Assembly (NCBI RefSeq): GCF_000372725.1
Contig: NW_005201231.1
Span: 120,509-163,008, forward strand
Reading direction: 5' to 3'
From: Emiliania huxleyi CCMP1516
Lineage: Eukaryota; Haptophyta; Isochrysidales; Noelaerhabdaceae
Length of the DNA stretch: 42,500 bases
The notes below the pieces were generated by a model. The model was not told the DNA's origin and searched no databases. It was given only the letters and a program-made list of their open reading frames with translations. Both the position numbers and the translations under genes were made by a program. This document shows, one piece after another, positions 21,501-31,125 of this stretch. Within the stretch, counting starts at the first letter, position 1. Each line of letters starts with the position of its first letter.

Positions 21501-22295
21501 CTACCTCCTGGCCCACATCTTCGACAACACGGCCGGGGCCTTTGACGTCGACGCGATGCTGCCGATCGTCAACAAGCTCCCGAAGAGCGGCAAGCCCTAC
21601 ACCAGAGTCGATCTCGAGGCGATGACGCCCTACAAGTTGCTCGTCACGCAGTTCGATGACCGCCACAAGTGCGGCAAGGCCATCGCTGGCACCCTCAAGG
21701 TACCTCGCCCCGCCTCGCTCCCGCCCTTTGCTTTACCCCTATCTATCCCTCTGCGCGCCCAGCCCCCCGCCACCAAACCCCTTTCAGGGCCTAAAGGTGC
21801 TCGACAACCCGTACTTCGGGACCAAGAAAGACCAGAAGGACGTCGACCTCACGGTGGTCGTGCTCGATCAGCCTAAGAACTGGAAGGACGAGGTCAACGC
21901 GAACCCGCAGCTCAACCCAGGGCATGCCTCCGGCGTGGACCTCTTCACGCAAACGGATCTCCTCCAGCTCCTTTGCTGCCCGGGCCACGAGGCCTCCTTC
22001 GGCTCGACCTCGTGCTTTAACTTCAAGGCCTACAAAACGTGCTGCATCAAAACCGACCCCTTCCCGTACTACCTCGAGGCCTTCCCCGTGCGGAACTACT
22101 CGAAGCCGACGCTCAACCTCTGTGGCTACATGGGCGCGCCCTAGCACGCGCCCCACACACTAGCACACGCCCTAGCACACACCCACATACGTCACCCGCG
22201 CGCTCCCGCGAGCAGGCGACTGGATCGTCGATGACGCGTGGGACCTGCTGAAGGACACCTTCGAGGCGCCCGGCGCCCCGTCGACCTCCGCGTGA
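18552..22295 (+). CDS. Patatin/cPLA2-like phospholipase, multi-exon, interrupted by bad assembly
   Basis: The N-terminal exon has a basic, Pro-rich start and then VALCVTGGGLVPPAEMLGVF (Gly-rich oxyanion loop) and FDIISGASGGYLAS, a G-x-S-x-G nucleophile motif. Far downstream TVLFSDGGLLDNTAV supplies the D-G-G motif with the catalytic Asp. Together these indicate the Ser-Asp dyad of patatin/cytosolic PLA2 enzymes, which cleave acyl chains from membrane lipids. Many Cys residues (CCAGTEACQSQCCF, CCGLCPCVGSLFCC) suggest disulfides or lipid anchoring. Introns inferred: 19303-19391, 19547-19649, 19752-19829, 19893-20031, 20311-20437, 21700-21787 and 22134-22215, plus two between 20985 and 21240. 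Four of these use GC donors. The last exon ends at 22295. The gene runs into homopolymer junk at about 20552-20767, so part of an exon is lost. Length is near 800 residues. Confidence 0.7.
20552..20767. other. Low-quality homopolymer sequence (assembly artefact)
   Basis: Runs of 8-20 identical bases (G, C, T) alternate over about 200 bp, unlike any neighbour and typical of dye-terminator read-end noise. It splits the lipase gene between the exon reading VVIPPVGMWMICGGPRG and the exon beginning NEDFVLAPDF. Confidence 0.85.
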
Positions 22296-23068
22296 GAGGT
22301 CGCGGCACGGCTTGCTTCGACGCCTATAACCGCTCCAGGCCGAATGAGTCTGGTGGCCACACCTTGACTTTGCCTACGTGCCGGTCTATGACATGTTCTC
22401 GTCTGATGTGCTGCTGATTTGTGCCATGTCGCATGTGCGGGGACCGCGACGCAGGGGTGTGGGGGCACACGTCTCCCGTCCCAGCGAGCTAGGATCTCCG
22501 CTTTTTCTCCCCTTGCTAGTCATCCGCCCGCGCCGCGCGCCACCTATGGACGACAAGTGCAGCTGGTCGACGCCTCGCCTGAAGTCGGGTGATGCTGGGC
22601 TCGCGCACTGCTTACTGTAAGCCATAGCCCCGTACTAACAGCTTTTCCGCACACCATATCCGGTATTCCGCGCCGCAAAGCCGTACACATGGACACAGCT
22701 CAGCAAGGGTTTGTGTGTACGATAGGGACCTTGACCTGTCGCATCATTCACACATTGTGCCTGCTCGGTGCTGCCAGTGACGGCAAAGCAATGAATCACT
22801 GACTGCAGACTGGGTGGGACGTCGCTCAGACAGACAGACCTCAGAGGACCGCAGTGCCTCGACCACCTCTCTCTTTGCCTGCGTTCGCGCGTTCGCTTCA
22901 TCGAGGGGTCGTGGTTGCAGCATCTGTACTCCTGTACGGCTTTACCAGCTCCAGCGAGCTGCCCTCTACTTGTACACACACACGATATGCACAGGTCTGG
23001 TTCATGCATTTTACCGTACGTACTTGATAAAGTACGGGCTACGGCCCAGTGGTCGGGCCACCACAGTT
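22296..23068. other. Convergent intergenic region, no gene seen
   Basis: Lies between the 3' ends of the patatin-like gene and the large minus-strand gene. No ORF with domain or coding bias, no tRNA-like fold noticed. Confidence 0.45.
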
Positions 23069-26000
23069 TCAGATCTGCTCCTCAAGATAGCGCCGCAATC
23101 TTTTGATCTCGGGTTTCTTGAGTCCGAGCTTGCCGAGGTCTACGTCGTCGGCCTCTCTGAGGTCAGTCAGCTCAGAATATCCGGCATCGTGCAGCACACT
23201 CGCATACGCGGTGAGCTTAGCCTCCTCGAGAAGCGCCGCCATTGCACGCCCTCGAGGAGAGCTCATCGGGGAGGCGTGCACCGTTGACGCGGACTCGGCC
23301 GCGGAAGTCGACATGGAGGAGCCCATTGAGCCCGCCTCGCCGGTGGCAGCGGCCGAAGCGAAGGGGGACGAGCCGTCAGTTCGAAGCGACTCTTCGATGC
23401 CGTGCGCCAGGTTGCGATGTTCAGCCGCCTGCGACCGTGCTTCCGACGCCTCGATCGCCTGCGCCAGCCCCTGCTGCGCCGTCGGGAAAGGAGCCTCGAT
23501 AGACGCCGTCCGCGCCATCCGCGCATCTGCCTCCGCCAACGCTGCTGTTGCCGCTGTCACCGCTGCCGCCGCCGACATCACCAGCGCCGCCTCCTCCGTC
23601 GGTGACGGTGCCGGTGCCGTCGGCGTGGACGTAGCACTCGCCAGCAGCTCGAGTGCGCACTCATCAAGCAGTCGTGCATAGCCGCGGCACGCGTGGTCGT
23701 CGATGTGCGACGTCAGCGGCGCATCTGGCCGAATCCGCAGCAGCTCCGTAGGAGATCGCTGGATCGCACCCGGAAGCGCCCGGAACTCGCCGACCGGATC
23801 GTACGTCGGGATGGCGTTGGAGATGGAAAGCAGCACCCGACCCCTGCCAAAGCGGCGCGCTAGATCGACCATCTTCTCGGCATTCGGCTTGAACAGGGAG
23901 CGCGGCACAATATCGTTGCCCGCCACGTAGGTCGAGAAGCGCTGGCTTGCCGCCTGCACAATCTCGGGCGGGCCTCCGGCGACGGTCACGAGCGGTGCAC
24001 CAAATCCGACAACGCCGGCGACCCGCTGCGAGAGAGTCGGCGCAACCATGTAGAAGGCGCACATGGCGTACGCGCCTCCGAGCGAGTGGCCGGAGAAGTA
24101 GAGCGGCAGAGCGCCGGCATCTGTCGTCGAGCGGGCGACCGCGGACTCCACAGCCTCGATGTGCGATCGCAAGTTGCCAGAGATGCCGGCGTGGAGTTTC
24201 AGCCCGCCGCCGGCCTCGCGAGACACACACGCAGCGTCAACCAGCCACTCGGTCGGGGCCTCGGTGCCCTTGAAGACGAGAGCCACAAAGTCGCCGTCGG
24301 CGCGGCCTGCGGTACGGAAGACTGCCCACTGCGGCACCTTCCAGGTGCCGCCGCCAGCAGAGCTGAAGTGCAGCACCTCCACCTGCTCGTCGACTCTCGA
24401 GTTGTCGGCACTCTTCAAGAAGAGCACCTCACCCGTGTCGTGTCGAGAGTATACCTCGTCGCTCAGCCGAGCCAGGAGCGCGTGCCGTGCGATCTCCTGC
24501 GCTGCAGCCGTGGGACGAGGAGCGCCACGCGGGGGCTGCGGGCGGCTTGATGGCGCTCGTAGCGTCTGAGTCGCCTCGAGCTCCGAGCCATGGCGCCGGA
24601 GCTCAGTCGTCAGGACCGATGCCAGAAAGGCGTAGCTGTCTGTGGTTTGCCTTTGGGTATCCTCCCGTCGCTCACGCGCCGCTTCCTCTGAGGGATCGGC
24701 CAGCTGCAGATCGATGTCGAGCCATCGTTTGGCACTCGATTTCAGCCGTCGCACGCGAGCACCAAGGCGCACAATGTCGATCTCTGCACCATCCGAGACC
24801 ATATTGCCGCTGAGGCGGTCCAGCAACGCGACAGCATCCGACAGCAGTACCTGTCCTTGCTCGCCGGCGGCACGGATGTTAGCCCGGGAAGGCTGCAGCT
24901 GATCGGGGGGCAGGCTGGCTGCTGCCTCGATGCCATCGACCCAGCTATTGAGTTGACTGACAACAGCTGCTCTCACCTGCCGCCTCCAGGCCTCCAGCTG
25001 GCGACGAAGACCGCGCTCAAAGTCTTGGATCCACCCGCTCTTCGCCTCCTCGCACAGTCGCATCCATTCCGCAGGCAGGTTGCGTCCGGCCTCGGCCTGG
25101 TAGGCTGAGCAACCAGCGTCGTATACCTTCTTTATCTCCGTTGCCAGTTCCATAAACGGTGCCCGCGCAATGCCGCCGCCGGCAACCGTGGCCACAATGA
25201 GGGGCGCCACGCCGAAAGCGATTTTCGGGAGCACAGCTTTTGCAACAGCGGCCACCAAGTTTCTCTCGACGTTAGGCGTCGTGATACTTGAGGGCACGTT
25301 GGTGACCGACGGCGTTTGCAGCTGCGAAGACGAAAGCAGCAGCGAGTGGACGGAGCCGGGAAAGTGCTTTCGAAGCAGCTCGGCCAGCTGCTCACCTGCA
25401 CGCTCGAGATGGTCTCGCATCTTATTTGCCGCCCCCTCCCATGCTTGGTGAGGGGCAAGCGTCTGCTGCAACTCGGCAAAGCGCTGCTGCAGGCGAGCTG
25501 AGAGCTGGTCGACGGTGGATCCCCCGGCACACATCTTCTGAAGCTCGAGGACCAGCTCCGTCAGCCCCTCCTGCATCCGCGTGGCAGACTCTGCGATCGC
25601 GTCGGAGCACTCGGACTGCATCGCGTTTAGCGCCGCATCGAGAGTCCCCTTAGCTGCCACGGAGGTGCGTTGCACGTCGGCACGCCACTCTGGATCATCC
25701 GCGTTTGGCCTGACTCCACTCAGCAAGCCGTCCTGGTCGAGGAGCATGCCAAGCAGCTGAGATAGGTGCTGCGCCAGCTCCTCGCAAACCCTCGCAGCAC
25801 GTCGTCTGGCCGCGTCGCGCATGACTAGCTCGTCGACGGCATCCCAAAAGGCGTCGATCCCGGACAGGCGGCGCAGCGTTTCGCGAGCAGTCGACTCGTC
25901 CTCGTCGGACGGCAGACCCGCAATATCAAGCGCAGCGCGCACTCGCGCAACACGCGGATCGCTCGAGAGGTCGAACCAGGAGGCAGATACGAAGTGGACA

Positions 26001-29000
26001 TCCGACGCTTGGAAGCCGGCCCGAACAAAGATGCGCCGCGCGTCCGCCATGCTCGCCTCCATGAGTGTTTGCAGGCTTTGGTCAGAGTGGTCGTCCTCAT
26101 CGAGCGCCTTGTACTCCGCGTCGAGCTTGGTAATGACGATAATTGGCTGGTGGCCGCTGGCCTTTATTTGCCGCAACGCCTCTTGGAGCGGCTCGAGGCT
26201 GAGGTCGGTGAAGGAGGCGACGACGATGGGCACGTCGCATTTGCGCAAGTGGCGCTCTGCGATGGCGCGTCGGCTCTCGTCGGCCCCAAGCCCAGGAGCG
26301 TCGATGATGTTGTACGGCTTGCAGCCGACCTTTGCCGTGACGCCGACCGCGATGTGATCAACTACGCTAGCAAGGGCCTTGATGCTCGCACCATCGTTGC
26401 CATGGACGCGAGCCCACGCGCTGACCTCCTCCTCTGAAAGTCGCAGCGTCGGAGGCGACTCCTGCTCGCTCCCATCCGGCCAAAGCGAGCAGCCAGCGAG
26501 GACGTATTCCCTGGCGAGCGCGAGCGTCTCCTCGTCAAGGAACTCGCGCACCTTCTCCGGGAGCAAATCGCGCAGCGTCGAGTCCAACTCAGCGACGGCG
26601 CTCCAGTGGAAATGCAATTCAGCGCCCTTGCTGCCGCCACCGACGTCGATTTTGATCAGGTGCGCGGTGCACTCCTTAGAGGAGACAGGCAGCATATTTT
26701 TCAGCGACGGGTAGCCTGTCTGCAGCAGCCTGCTCTTGCCAACGCTGTACACGCCGTAGACCATCAGCTCGAACTTTTCGTTCTGCAAAATACGCTCGAG
26801 GCTGCGAAGCTCGCTCAGGATGCGGGCGGGAGCCGAGTCGACCGCGCCGCCTGCGCAGTGCTTTGTCGCCACCTCGGCCACCGCCACACCGCCACGCACG
26901 ATTTGCAGCAGATTCTCTTGGTCATGCCTAGCCGCACGAGCCTCGAGCTCCTCAATGCGGTCGGCGGCGCGCTGCATGCTCTGCAAAAGTAATGGCTGCC
27001 ACGGGTGTCCATCGCGAAGCAGCCGGCTTTGGGCCGCGTGCTCCCAGACCCAGCGCGCCGCCTTGACGAGCTCCGCAGCCTCCTTCGTGTCAAGCTCGCA
27101 TATCCCAACAAAGAGCAGGGCTGCAGCATCGCAGAGCCAGTCACCAGAGTCAATGGGCTCAGGCAGGGCGGCTGGCACGGTGCATCTTAGCAGCTCCCCC
27201 ACCGCCATCCCCAATGCGGCGTCGTGATCGCGCTCGCACCGAAGAATCGCGTGAATCGCGTTCGCGATTGCACCCAAGACGGCTGGCCAACGCAGGGACG
27301 CGTCCGTCGCGCCAAGCAGAATGGCCAGCGTGCCGTCGCTAGCGAGGCTGGCCAGCGCACGCTGCGCGGCAGCAAAGCCCGCCATGGCTGCGGCGACCAG
27401 TGCAAAGCCGGCGGCCGACGCGAGCACCGCGGGCGGCGAGCAAGCGGCACTGATCCGTACCGAGCGAGCGAGAAGACCAGCAGCATCGGAGGCGTCGGAG
27501 CTGGCCGCATCGGCGGGGTAGCCTCGCGTGTATGCGTGGCTCAGCACGAAGGCGGCGCGAACTCGCAGATGCTCGGGCGTCGTCGTTTGCATCAGACCGA
27601 CGAGACGGGCGTGGATCAGGTCCGGGTAGTTCTCAAACGGGCCGCTGCGAACGAGGAAGCTGGCTTCGAGTGCCGCGAGAGCGGCCGCAACCCACTCAAT
27701 TGCGTCCTCAGACCATCCATCGGGCGACCAGTAAGCGCTGGCTTGCGTCAAGCACGAGAGAAGCGGCGCGAGAACGTCAGATGGCAAATCAGGGCTCTCA
27801 GCGACTGCCGTTAGCGCCGCCCAACTGAGCAGCATGTTATGCGGGTCGAGTAGGCCGCTCAGCGCCACAAGCGCCTTGTTCGCGCCAGGGCCATTGCTCG
27901 CGATGGTCGACAGCAGCACGTTGGGGGCAGGGCGGCCGTTGAGCGCGCGCAACAGCTTTGTGTCACGTAGCAAGGCTGCTGCACGGTCAAGTTCGCTGGA
28001 GGGAACGCCTGCATCCCGTGCGGCGGCGAGGGCAGCCTCGATCTTTGCAGGGTCGGGTCGAGAGGAGAAGAGCGAGGGCTTCTGGCTGCTAAGCAGGGAC
28101 TGCCAGGCGAGGGCGAGGACCTTGTGCTCAGCGTGCGCTTTGAGCATGTCGAGAAGAACGGTAGGAATGGACTGGCCTGACTCGTCGATGATGAAGCGGA
28201 GCGCGTCGACCTGGCCCTTTCGAGCGGCCCAATGCGCTGGCGTGACGCCGTGCGCAGTCGCAGCCGTCAGCGCCTCGCTGCCGCACTGCTCGGCGAGGAA
28301 GCGGAGCACGTCGACATGGCCATCGACAGCGGCCCAGTGCGCTGGCGTGTGGCCGTCCGCAGCCGCAGCCGTCAGCGCCTCTCTGCCGCACTGCTCGGCG
28401 AGGAAGCGGAGCACGTCGACGTCGCCATTGCTAGCGGCGCCGTGCGCTGGCGTGGCGCCGTCCGCATTCGCAACCGTCAGCGCCTCGCTGCCGCACTGCT
28501 TGGCGAGGAAGCGGAGCACGTCGACATGGCCATCGACAGCGGCCCAGTGCGCTGGCGTGGCGCCGTCCGCAGCCGCAGCCGTCAGCGCCTCGCTGCCGCA
28601 CTGCTCGGCGAGGAAGCGGAGCACGTCGACCTGGCCATTGTCAGCGGCGAGGTGCGCTGGCGTGACGCCGTTCGCATTCGCAGCGCTCAGCACCTCTGGC
28701 CCGCACTGCTCGGCGAGAGAGCGGAGAGCGTCGACGTGGCCGTTCGCAGTGGCGGCATGAGCCGGCGTGCCGCCATTCGCCCTCGCAGCCGTCAGCAGCT
28801 CTCGCCCGCACTGCTCGAAGAGATAGCGGAGCGTGTCGACATGGCCGTTGAGTGCGGCGGCGTGAGCTGGCGTGCTGCCGTTCGCCGTCGTGGCCGTCAG
28901 CACCTCTGGACCGCAGTATTCGGAGAGGAAGCGGAGCGCGTCGACGTAACCACCGAGCGCGGCGGTGTGAGCGGGCGTCACACCGTCCGCCATCGCAGTC

Positions 29001-29230
29001 CGCGCCTCGGAGAGCGCAGCTATCAGCGCCTCGGTACCGCACTGATCGATAAGGAAGCTGAGCACATCGGCGTGGCTACTCGCAGCGGCGGCGTGTGCCG
29101 GTGTGCTGCCGTCTGCCGACGCTGCCGTCAGCACCTTGCTGCCGCACTGTTCAGCGAGCGAGCGCAGTGCATCGACATCGCCACCAATAGCAGCTGTCGT
29201 CACTCGTCCTGTTTGCTCAGGAACATCCAT
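23069..29230 (-). CDS. ANK - alpha-solenoid - dynamin-like GTPase - class 3 lipase - SAM protein
   Basis: A single intronless frame of 2053 residues from ATG 29228-29230. Residues 1-360 hold about ten ankyrin repeats of 35 residues (pattern TPAHWAAVDGHVDVLRFLAE). Residues 360-790 look like a helical solenoid. A GTPase follows: P-loop GVYSVGKS (about 825-832), DAPGLG (about 977) and ITKLDAE (about 1034), then VSASW. Long helices and a hydrophobic stretch (FGVAPLIVATVAGGGIA) follow, as in the stalk and membrane paddle of dynamin-like proteins. Residues ~1590-1850 form a class 3 lipase with FKGTEAPTEW, nucleophile GHSLGG (about 1716), GNDIVPR (Asp, about 1773) and a candidate His in SHIDDHACRG. 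The C-terminus (about 1995-2053) is a SAM domain (AKLTAYASVLHDAGYSELTD). Ankyrin repeats may sense, the GTPase switch, the lipase act on membranes and SAM oligomerise (inference). It is intronless among intron-rich genes. Confidence 0.85.
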   Translation of the reverse strand: MDVPEQTGRVTTAAIGGDVDALRSLAEQCGSKVLTAASADGSTPAHAAAASSHADVLSFLIDQCGTEALIAALSEARTAMADGVTPAHTAALGGYVDALRFLSEYCGPEVLTATTANGSTPAHAAALNGHVDTLRYLFEQCGRELLTAARANGGTPAHAATANGHVDALRSLAEQCGPEVLSAANANGVTPAHLAADNGQVDVLRFLAEQCGSEALTAAAADGATPAHWAAVDGHVDVLRFLAKQCGSEALTVANADGATPAHGAASNGDVDVLRFLAEQCGREALTAAAADGHTPAHWAAVDGHVDVLRFLAEQCGSEALTAATAHGVTPAHWAARKGQVDALRFIIDESGQSIPTVLLDMLKAHAEHKVLALAWQSLLSSQKPSLFSSRPDPAKIEAALAAARDAGVPSSELDRAAALLRDTKLLRALNGRPAPNVLLSTIASNGPGANKALVALSGLLDPHNMLLSWAALTAVAESPDLPSDVLAPLLSCLTQASAYWSPDGWSEDAIEWVAAALAALEASFLVRSGPFENYPDLIHARLVGLMQTTTPEHLRVRAAFVLSHAYTRGYPADAASSDASDAAGLLARSVRISAACSPPAVLASAAGFALVAAAMAGFAAAQRALASLASDGTLAILLGATDASLRWPAVLGAIANAIHAILRCERDHDAALGMAVGELLRCTVPAALPEPIDSGDWLCDAAALLFVGICELDTKEAAELVKAARWVWEHAAQSRLLRDGHPWQPLLLQSMQRAADRIEELEARAARHDQENLLQIVRGGVAVAEVATKHCAGGAVDSAPARILSELRSLERILQNEKFELMVYGVYSVGKSRLLQTGYPSLKNMLPVSSKECTAHLIKIDVGGGSKGAELHFHWSAVAELDSTLRDLLPEKVREFLDEETLALAREYVLAGCSLWPDGSEQESPPTLRLSEEEVSAWARVHGNDGASIKALASVVDHIAVGVTAKVGCKPYNIIDAPGLGADESRRAIAERHLRKCDVPIVVASFTDLSLEPLQEALRQIKASGHQPIIVITKLDAEYKALDEDDHSDQSLQTLMEASMADARRIFVRAGFQASDVHFVSASWFDLSSDPRVARVRAALDIAGLPSDEDESTARETLRRLSGIDAFWDAVDELVMRDAARRRAARVCEELAQHLSQLLGMLLDQDGLLSGVRPNADDPEWRADVQRTSVAAKGTLDAALNAMQSECSDAIAESATRMQEGLTELVLELQKMCAGGSTVDQLSARLQQRFAELQQTLAPHQAWEGAANKMRDHLERAGEQLAELLRKHFPGSVHSLLLSSSQLQTPSVTNVPSSITTPNVERNLVAAVAKAVLPKIAFGVAPLIVATVAGGGIARAPFMELATEIKKVYDAGCSAYQAEAGRNLPAEWMRLCEEAKSGWIQDFERGLRRQLEAWRRQVRAAVVSQLNSWVDGIEAAASLPPDQLQPSRANIRAAGEQGQVLLSDAVALLDRLSGNMVSDGAEIDIVRLGARVRRLKSSAKRWLDIDLQLADPSEEAARERREDTQRQTTDSYAFLASVLTTELRRHGSELEATQTLRAPSSRPQPPRGAPRPTAAAQEIARHALLARLSDEVYSRHDTGEVLFLKSADNSRVDEQVEVLHFSSAGGGTWKVPQWAVFRTAGRADGDFVALVFKGTEAPTEWLVDAACVSREAGGGLKLHAGISGNLRSHIEAVESAVARSTTDAGALPLYFSGHSLGGAYAMCAFYMVAPTLSQRVAGVVGFGAPLVTVAGGPPEIVQAASQRFSTYVAGNDIVPRSLFKPNAEKMVDLARRFGRGRVLLSISNAIPTYDPVGEFRALPGAIQRSPTELLRIRPDAPLTSHIDDHACRGYARLLDECALELLASATSTPTAPAPSPTEEAALVMSAAAAVTAATAALAEADARMARTASIEAPFPTAQQGLAQAIEASEARSQAAEHRNLAHGIEESLRTDGSSPFASAAATGEAGSMGSSMSTSAAESASTVHASPMSSPRGRAMAALLEEAKLTAYASVLHDAGYSELTDLREADDVDLGKLGLKKPEIKRLRRYLEEQI
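28160..29190 (-). repeat. 105-bp tandem ankyrin-coding repeats
   Basis: About ten 105-bp units, each encoding one 35-residue ankyrin repeat. The units between about 28200 and 28700 are very similar at the DNA level (shared GAGGAAGCGGAGCACGTCGA and CAGCGCCTCGCTGCCGCACT on the plus strand), indicating recent amplification or conversion. Confidence 0.85.
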
Positions 29231-29593
29231 TCAACGTAGCTCTTTGAGCACCAAAAGGATCAGGCAGCGTCTTGCCCTGCTCTCCTTTGTCACGCTGAAC
29301 CCAGGCGTCTTCTTCGCTGTATTCACAGCCTTGTTATTGAGAAGAAAATGCCTCCTCTGGCTCTGTGCGCTGGCCTGTGAGAGGTTCACAGCACGCCCCT
29401 AGGAAACCTAGATTCACAGCCTCGGCAGCGCGCTGCGCGGCGCGGCGCTCGCGCCGCTTCTGTGCCGAGAGCGGCATGATGGTTCGCCAGCTGAAGCTCG
29501 AGACTCCTCGGGTCCGCGAGTTCCTCCGGTCACGGGGATAAACTGCCGGCAACGCGAGGCCCTTATATCTTTAGATATGAACTCGCAGAAGAC
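29231..29593. other. Divergent intergenic region
   Basis: Between divergently transcribed genes. A short basic minus-strand frame (MPLSAQKRRERRAAQRAAEA, about 29400-29476) could be a small exon but has no support beyond being open. No clear promoter elements seen. Confidence 0.35.
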
Positions 29594-30732
29594 ATGGATG
29601 GAGAAGTCGCGGCGTCCGTGCCGCAGAGCATGCAGAGCGAGAGCGAGGAGAAGAGCATGGAGAAGCCGAAAACCCAGAGGGCACCTATTCCATCGGCGGC
29701 GGCATCGCGGTCACCGCCAGCTCACTGGTCACCGCTGCTCCTTGCGCTCGGAGTGCTCAGCCACGCCAGGCTTGGACGGCAGAGGCGCACTGCAGTGAGG
29801 TCAAGCTGGGGTGGACACTTCACCAAACAAAAAGGTGGTCGTGAAGCACTAATGCGCTTCGTAATTGCAAGCCAGACGAGCCCGGGCTGGACGCCATCAC
29901 CACCAGAGAGTCAGCCGATTTCGGCGACATCCTGAAAGTGTCGGGCGGAGGCTCAGAGGACTCTCACGGAGCGGACGCAAGGTACGCATTCAAGGCCATT
30001 TCCTGGATGCATCGGGCGGCTCGCTGGCGGCCTCGGTACGTCGGTCTCGCCGACGACGACGCCTACGTTTTCCCGAGCCGCGTCCTCGGTGACTTGAGCT
30101 TCCTGCATCACTTGGACGTGAAGGACGTTGTGTACGGCCGCTTTGAATGGAGCTGTTACATGAGGGATACTGGGCATGCTAATGCCTGCTGGGGAAGGGA
30201 TGCCTTCGGCAGCACCTTCGCCTGGCGGCACGCAACGGGCGTGAATGAGGATGTCTGGCCGGGGCGCCTCGATGCGGGGGTTCGTGTGCGCGCGCGTGGC
30301 GAGGCGCGCATGATTGCTCAGCTGCAGCGCCACAAGCGAAGCTTCTCACCGCCGTTTCCATTCCTGCGAGGCCCACTGATGGTGTGGTCGGCCTCTGTGG
30401 CCGCTGCGCTTGCTGGCGCCGACAACGACATGGCCAGAGAGCAGAAGCACGCACGAGCGCTCTTCAAGCAACCACAGCCGCCGAAGCGCCTTCTGGTCGA
30501 CATCTTCTTTGGCCACCTCCTAGCGGTCGTTGTGCCAAACAGCGGAGCGGCAGCGGCCGCCGACTTTGCACGCTCCCACGACGAGGCCCAGAAGCACGCG
30601 GTGGCCGTGGACGACAGCGCGCCCAAGCGCCAACTTGACCAAGCAACGATGGAGGCGGCCGCACCCAAGTTTGCAAGGAATACAGGTGGAGGTCCGTGCG
30701 AGCGGTCGCAAGTACAGAGCACAAGATCGTGA
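29594..30732 (+). CDS. GT31-like glycosyltransferase, one frameshift
   Basis: The first frame (29594) contains LLLALGVLSHARLG then RRTAVRSSWG, matching the start of Galactosyl_T (GT31) domains (RRxAIRxTWG). The second frame gives ESADFGDILKV, YAFKAISWMHRAARWRPRYV and GLADDDAYVFPSRVL, whose D-D-D is the metal/UDP-sugar motif, then VYGRFEW, PFPFLRGPLMVWS and LLVDIFFGHLLAVV, the usual acceptor-side blocks. The two frames meet near 29865, where one missing or extra base (or a tiny intron) would restore RFVI to PDEPGLDAITTRESADF. The enzyme should transfer a hexose in the Golgi to glycoproteins or polysaccharides. The N-terminus has no obvious long membrane anchor. The C-terminal ~60 residues are low complexity. 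Confidence 0.65.
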
Positions 30733-31125
30733 GTTCTTAAATTCTCGAGGTTTCCCGGGGCCCTTTCGGGGGGCAAACCCTGCCCGCCCCCCCCTAGAAG
30801 CCCAGGTAAGTAAACGTAAGGGCTAAGGCCCAGGCGTTGCCTCTCTAAGCACTAAGTTTGCATCTATGTTCTTACATTTTTTTGGGGTTTTTTTAGTTTG
30901 GGGCAACGTTCTGCTGCCTCTGTGCGCCGCTGGTGTCGTCGCTGAGGCAAGTGATAGTTACAAAGCGGAAAGGAAACTTTTGCCACGTACGCGCGCGCGC
31001 ACACACCTCTCAGTCTATCGGGGCCACGGCCATCCGAGAGGTCCGCGGCTACTGACCCTACTGCGCGAGCAAAAGGTCTGCTGTTTCAATCGACGTCTTC
31101 AAGCACGGCAGTGCCATGGCCGGCG
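30733..31125. other. Intergenic, partly homopolymer-rich
   Basis: Convergent 3' region of the glycosyltransferase and kelch genes. It contains G/C and T runs (about 30755-30795 and 30877-30897) that may be poor sequence. No gene seen. Confidence 0.4.

Noticed and set aside
22296..23068. Possible tRNA or other small RNA gene
   Set aside because: No box B-like GGTTCGANNCC or cloverleaf arms found by eye.
23103..29239. Plus-strand ORFs of 190-335 codons opposite the large minus-strand gene
   Set aside because: No domains. They mirror the codon bias of the 2053-residue protein on the other strand.
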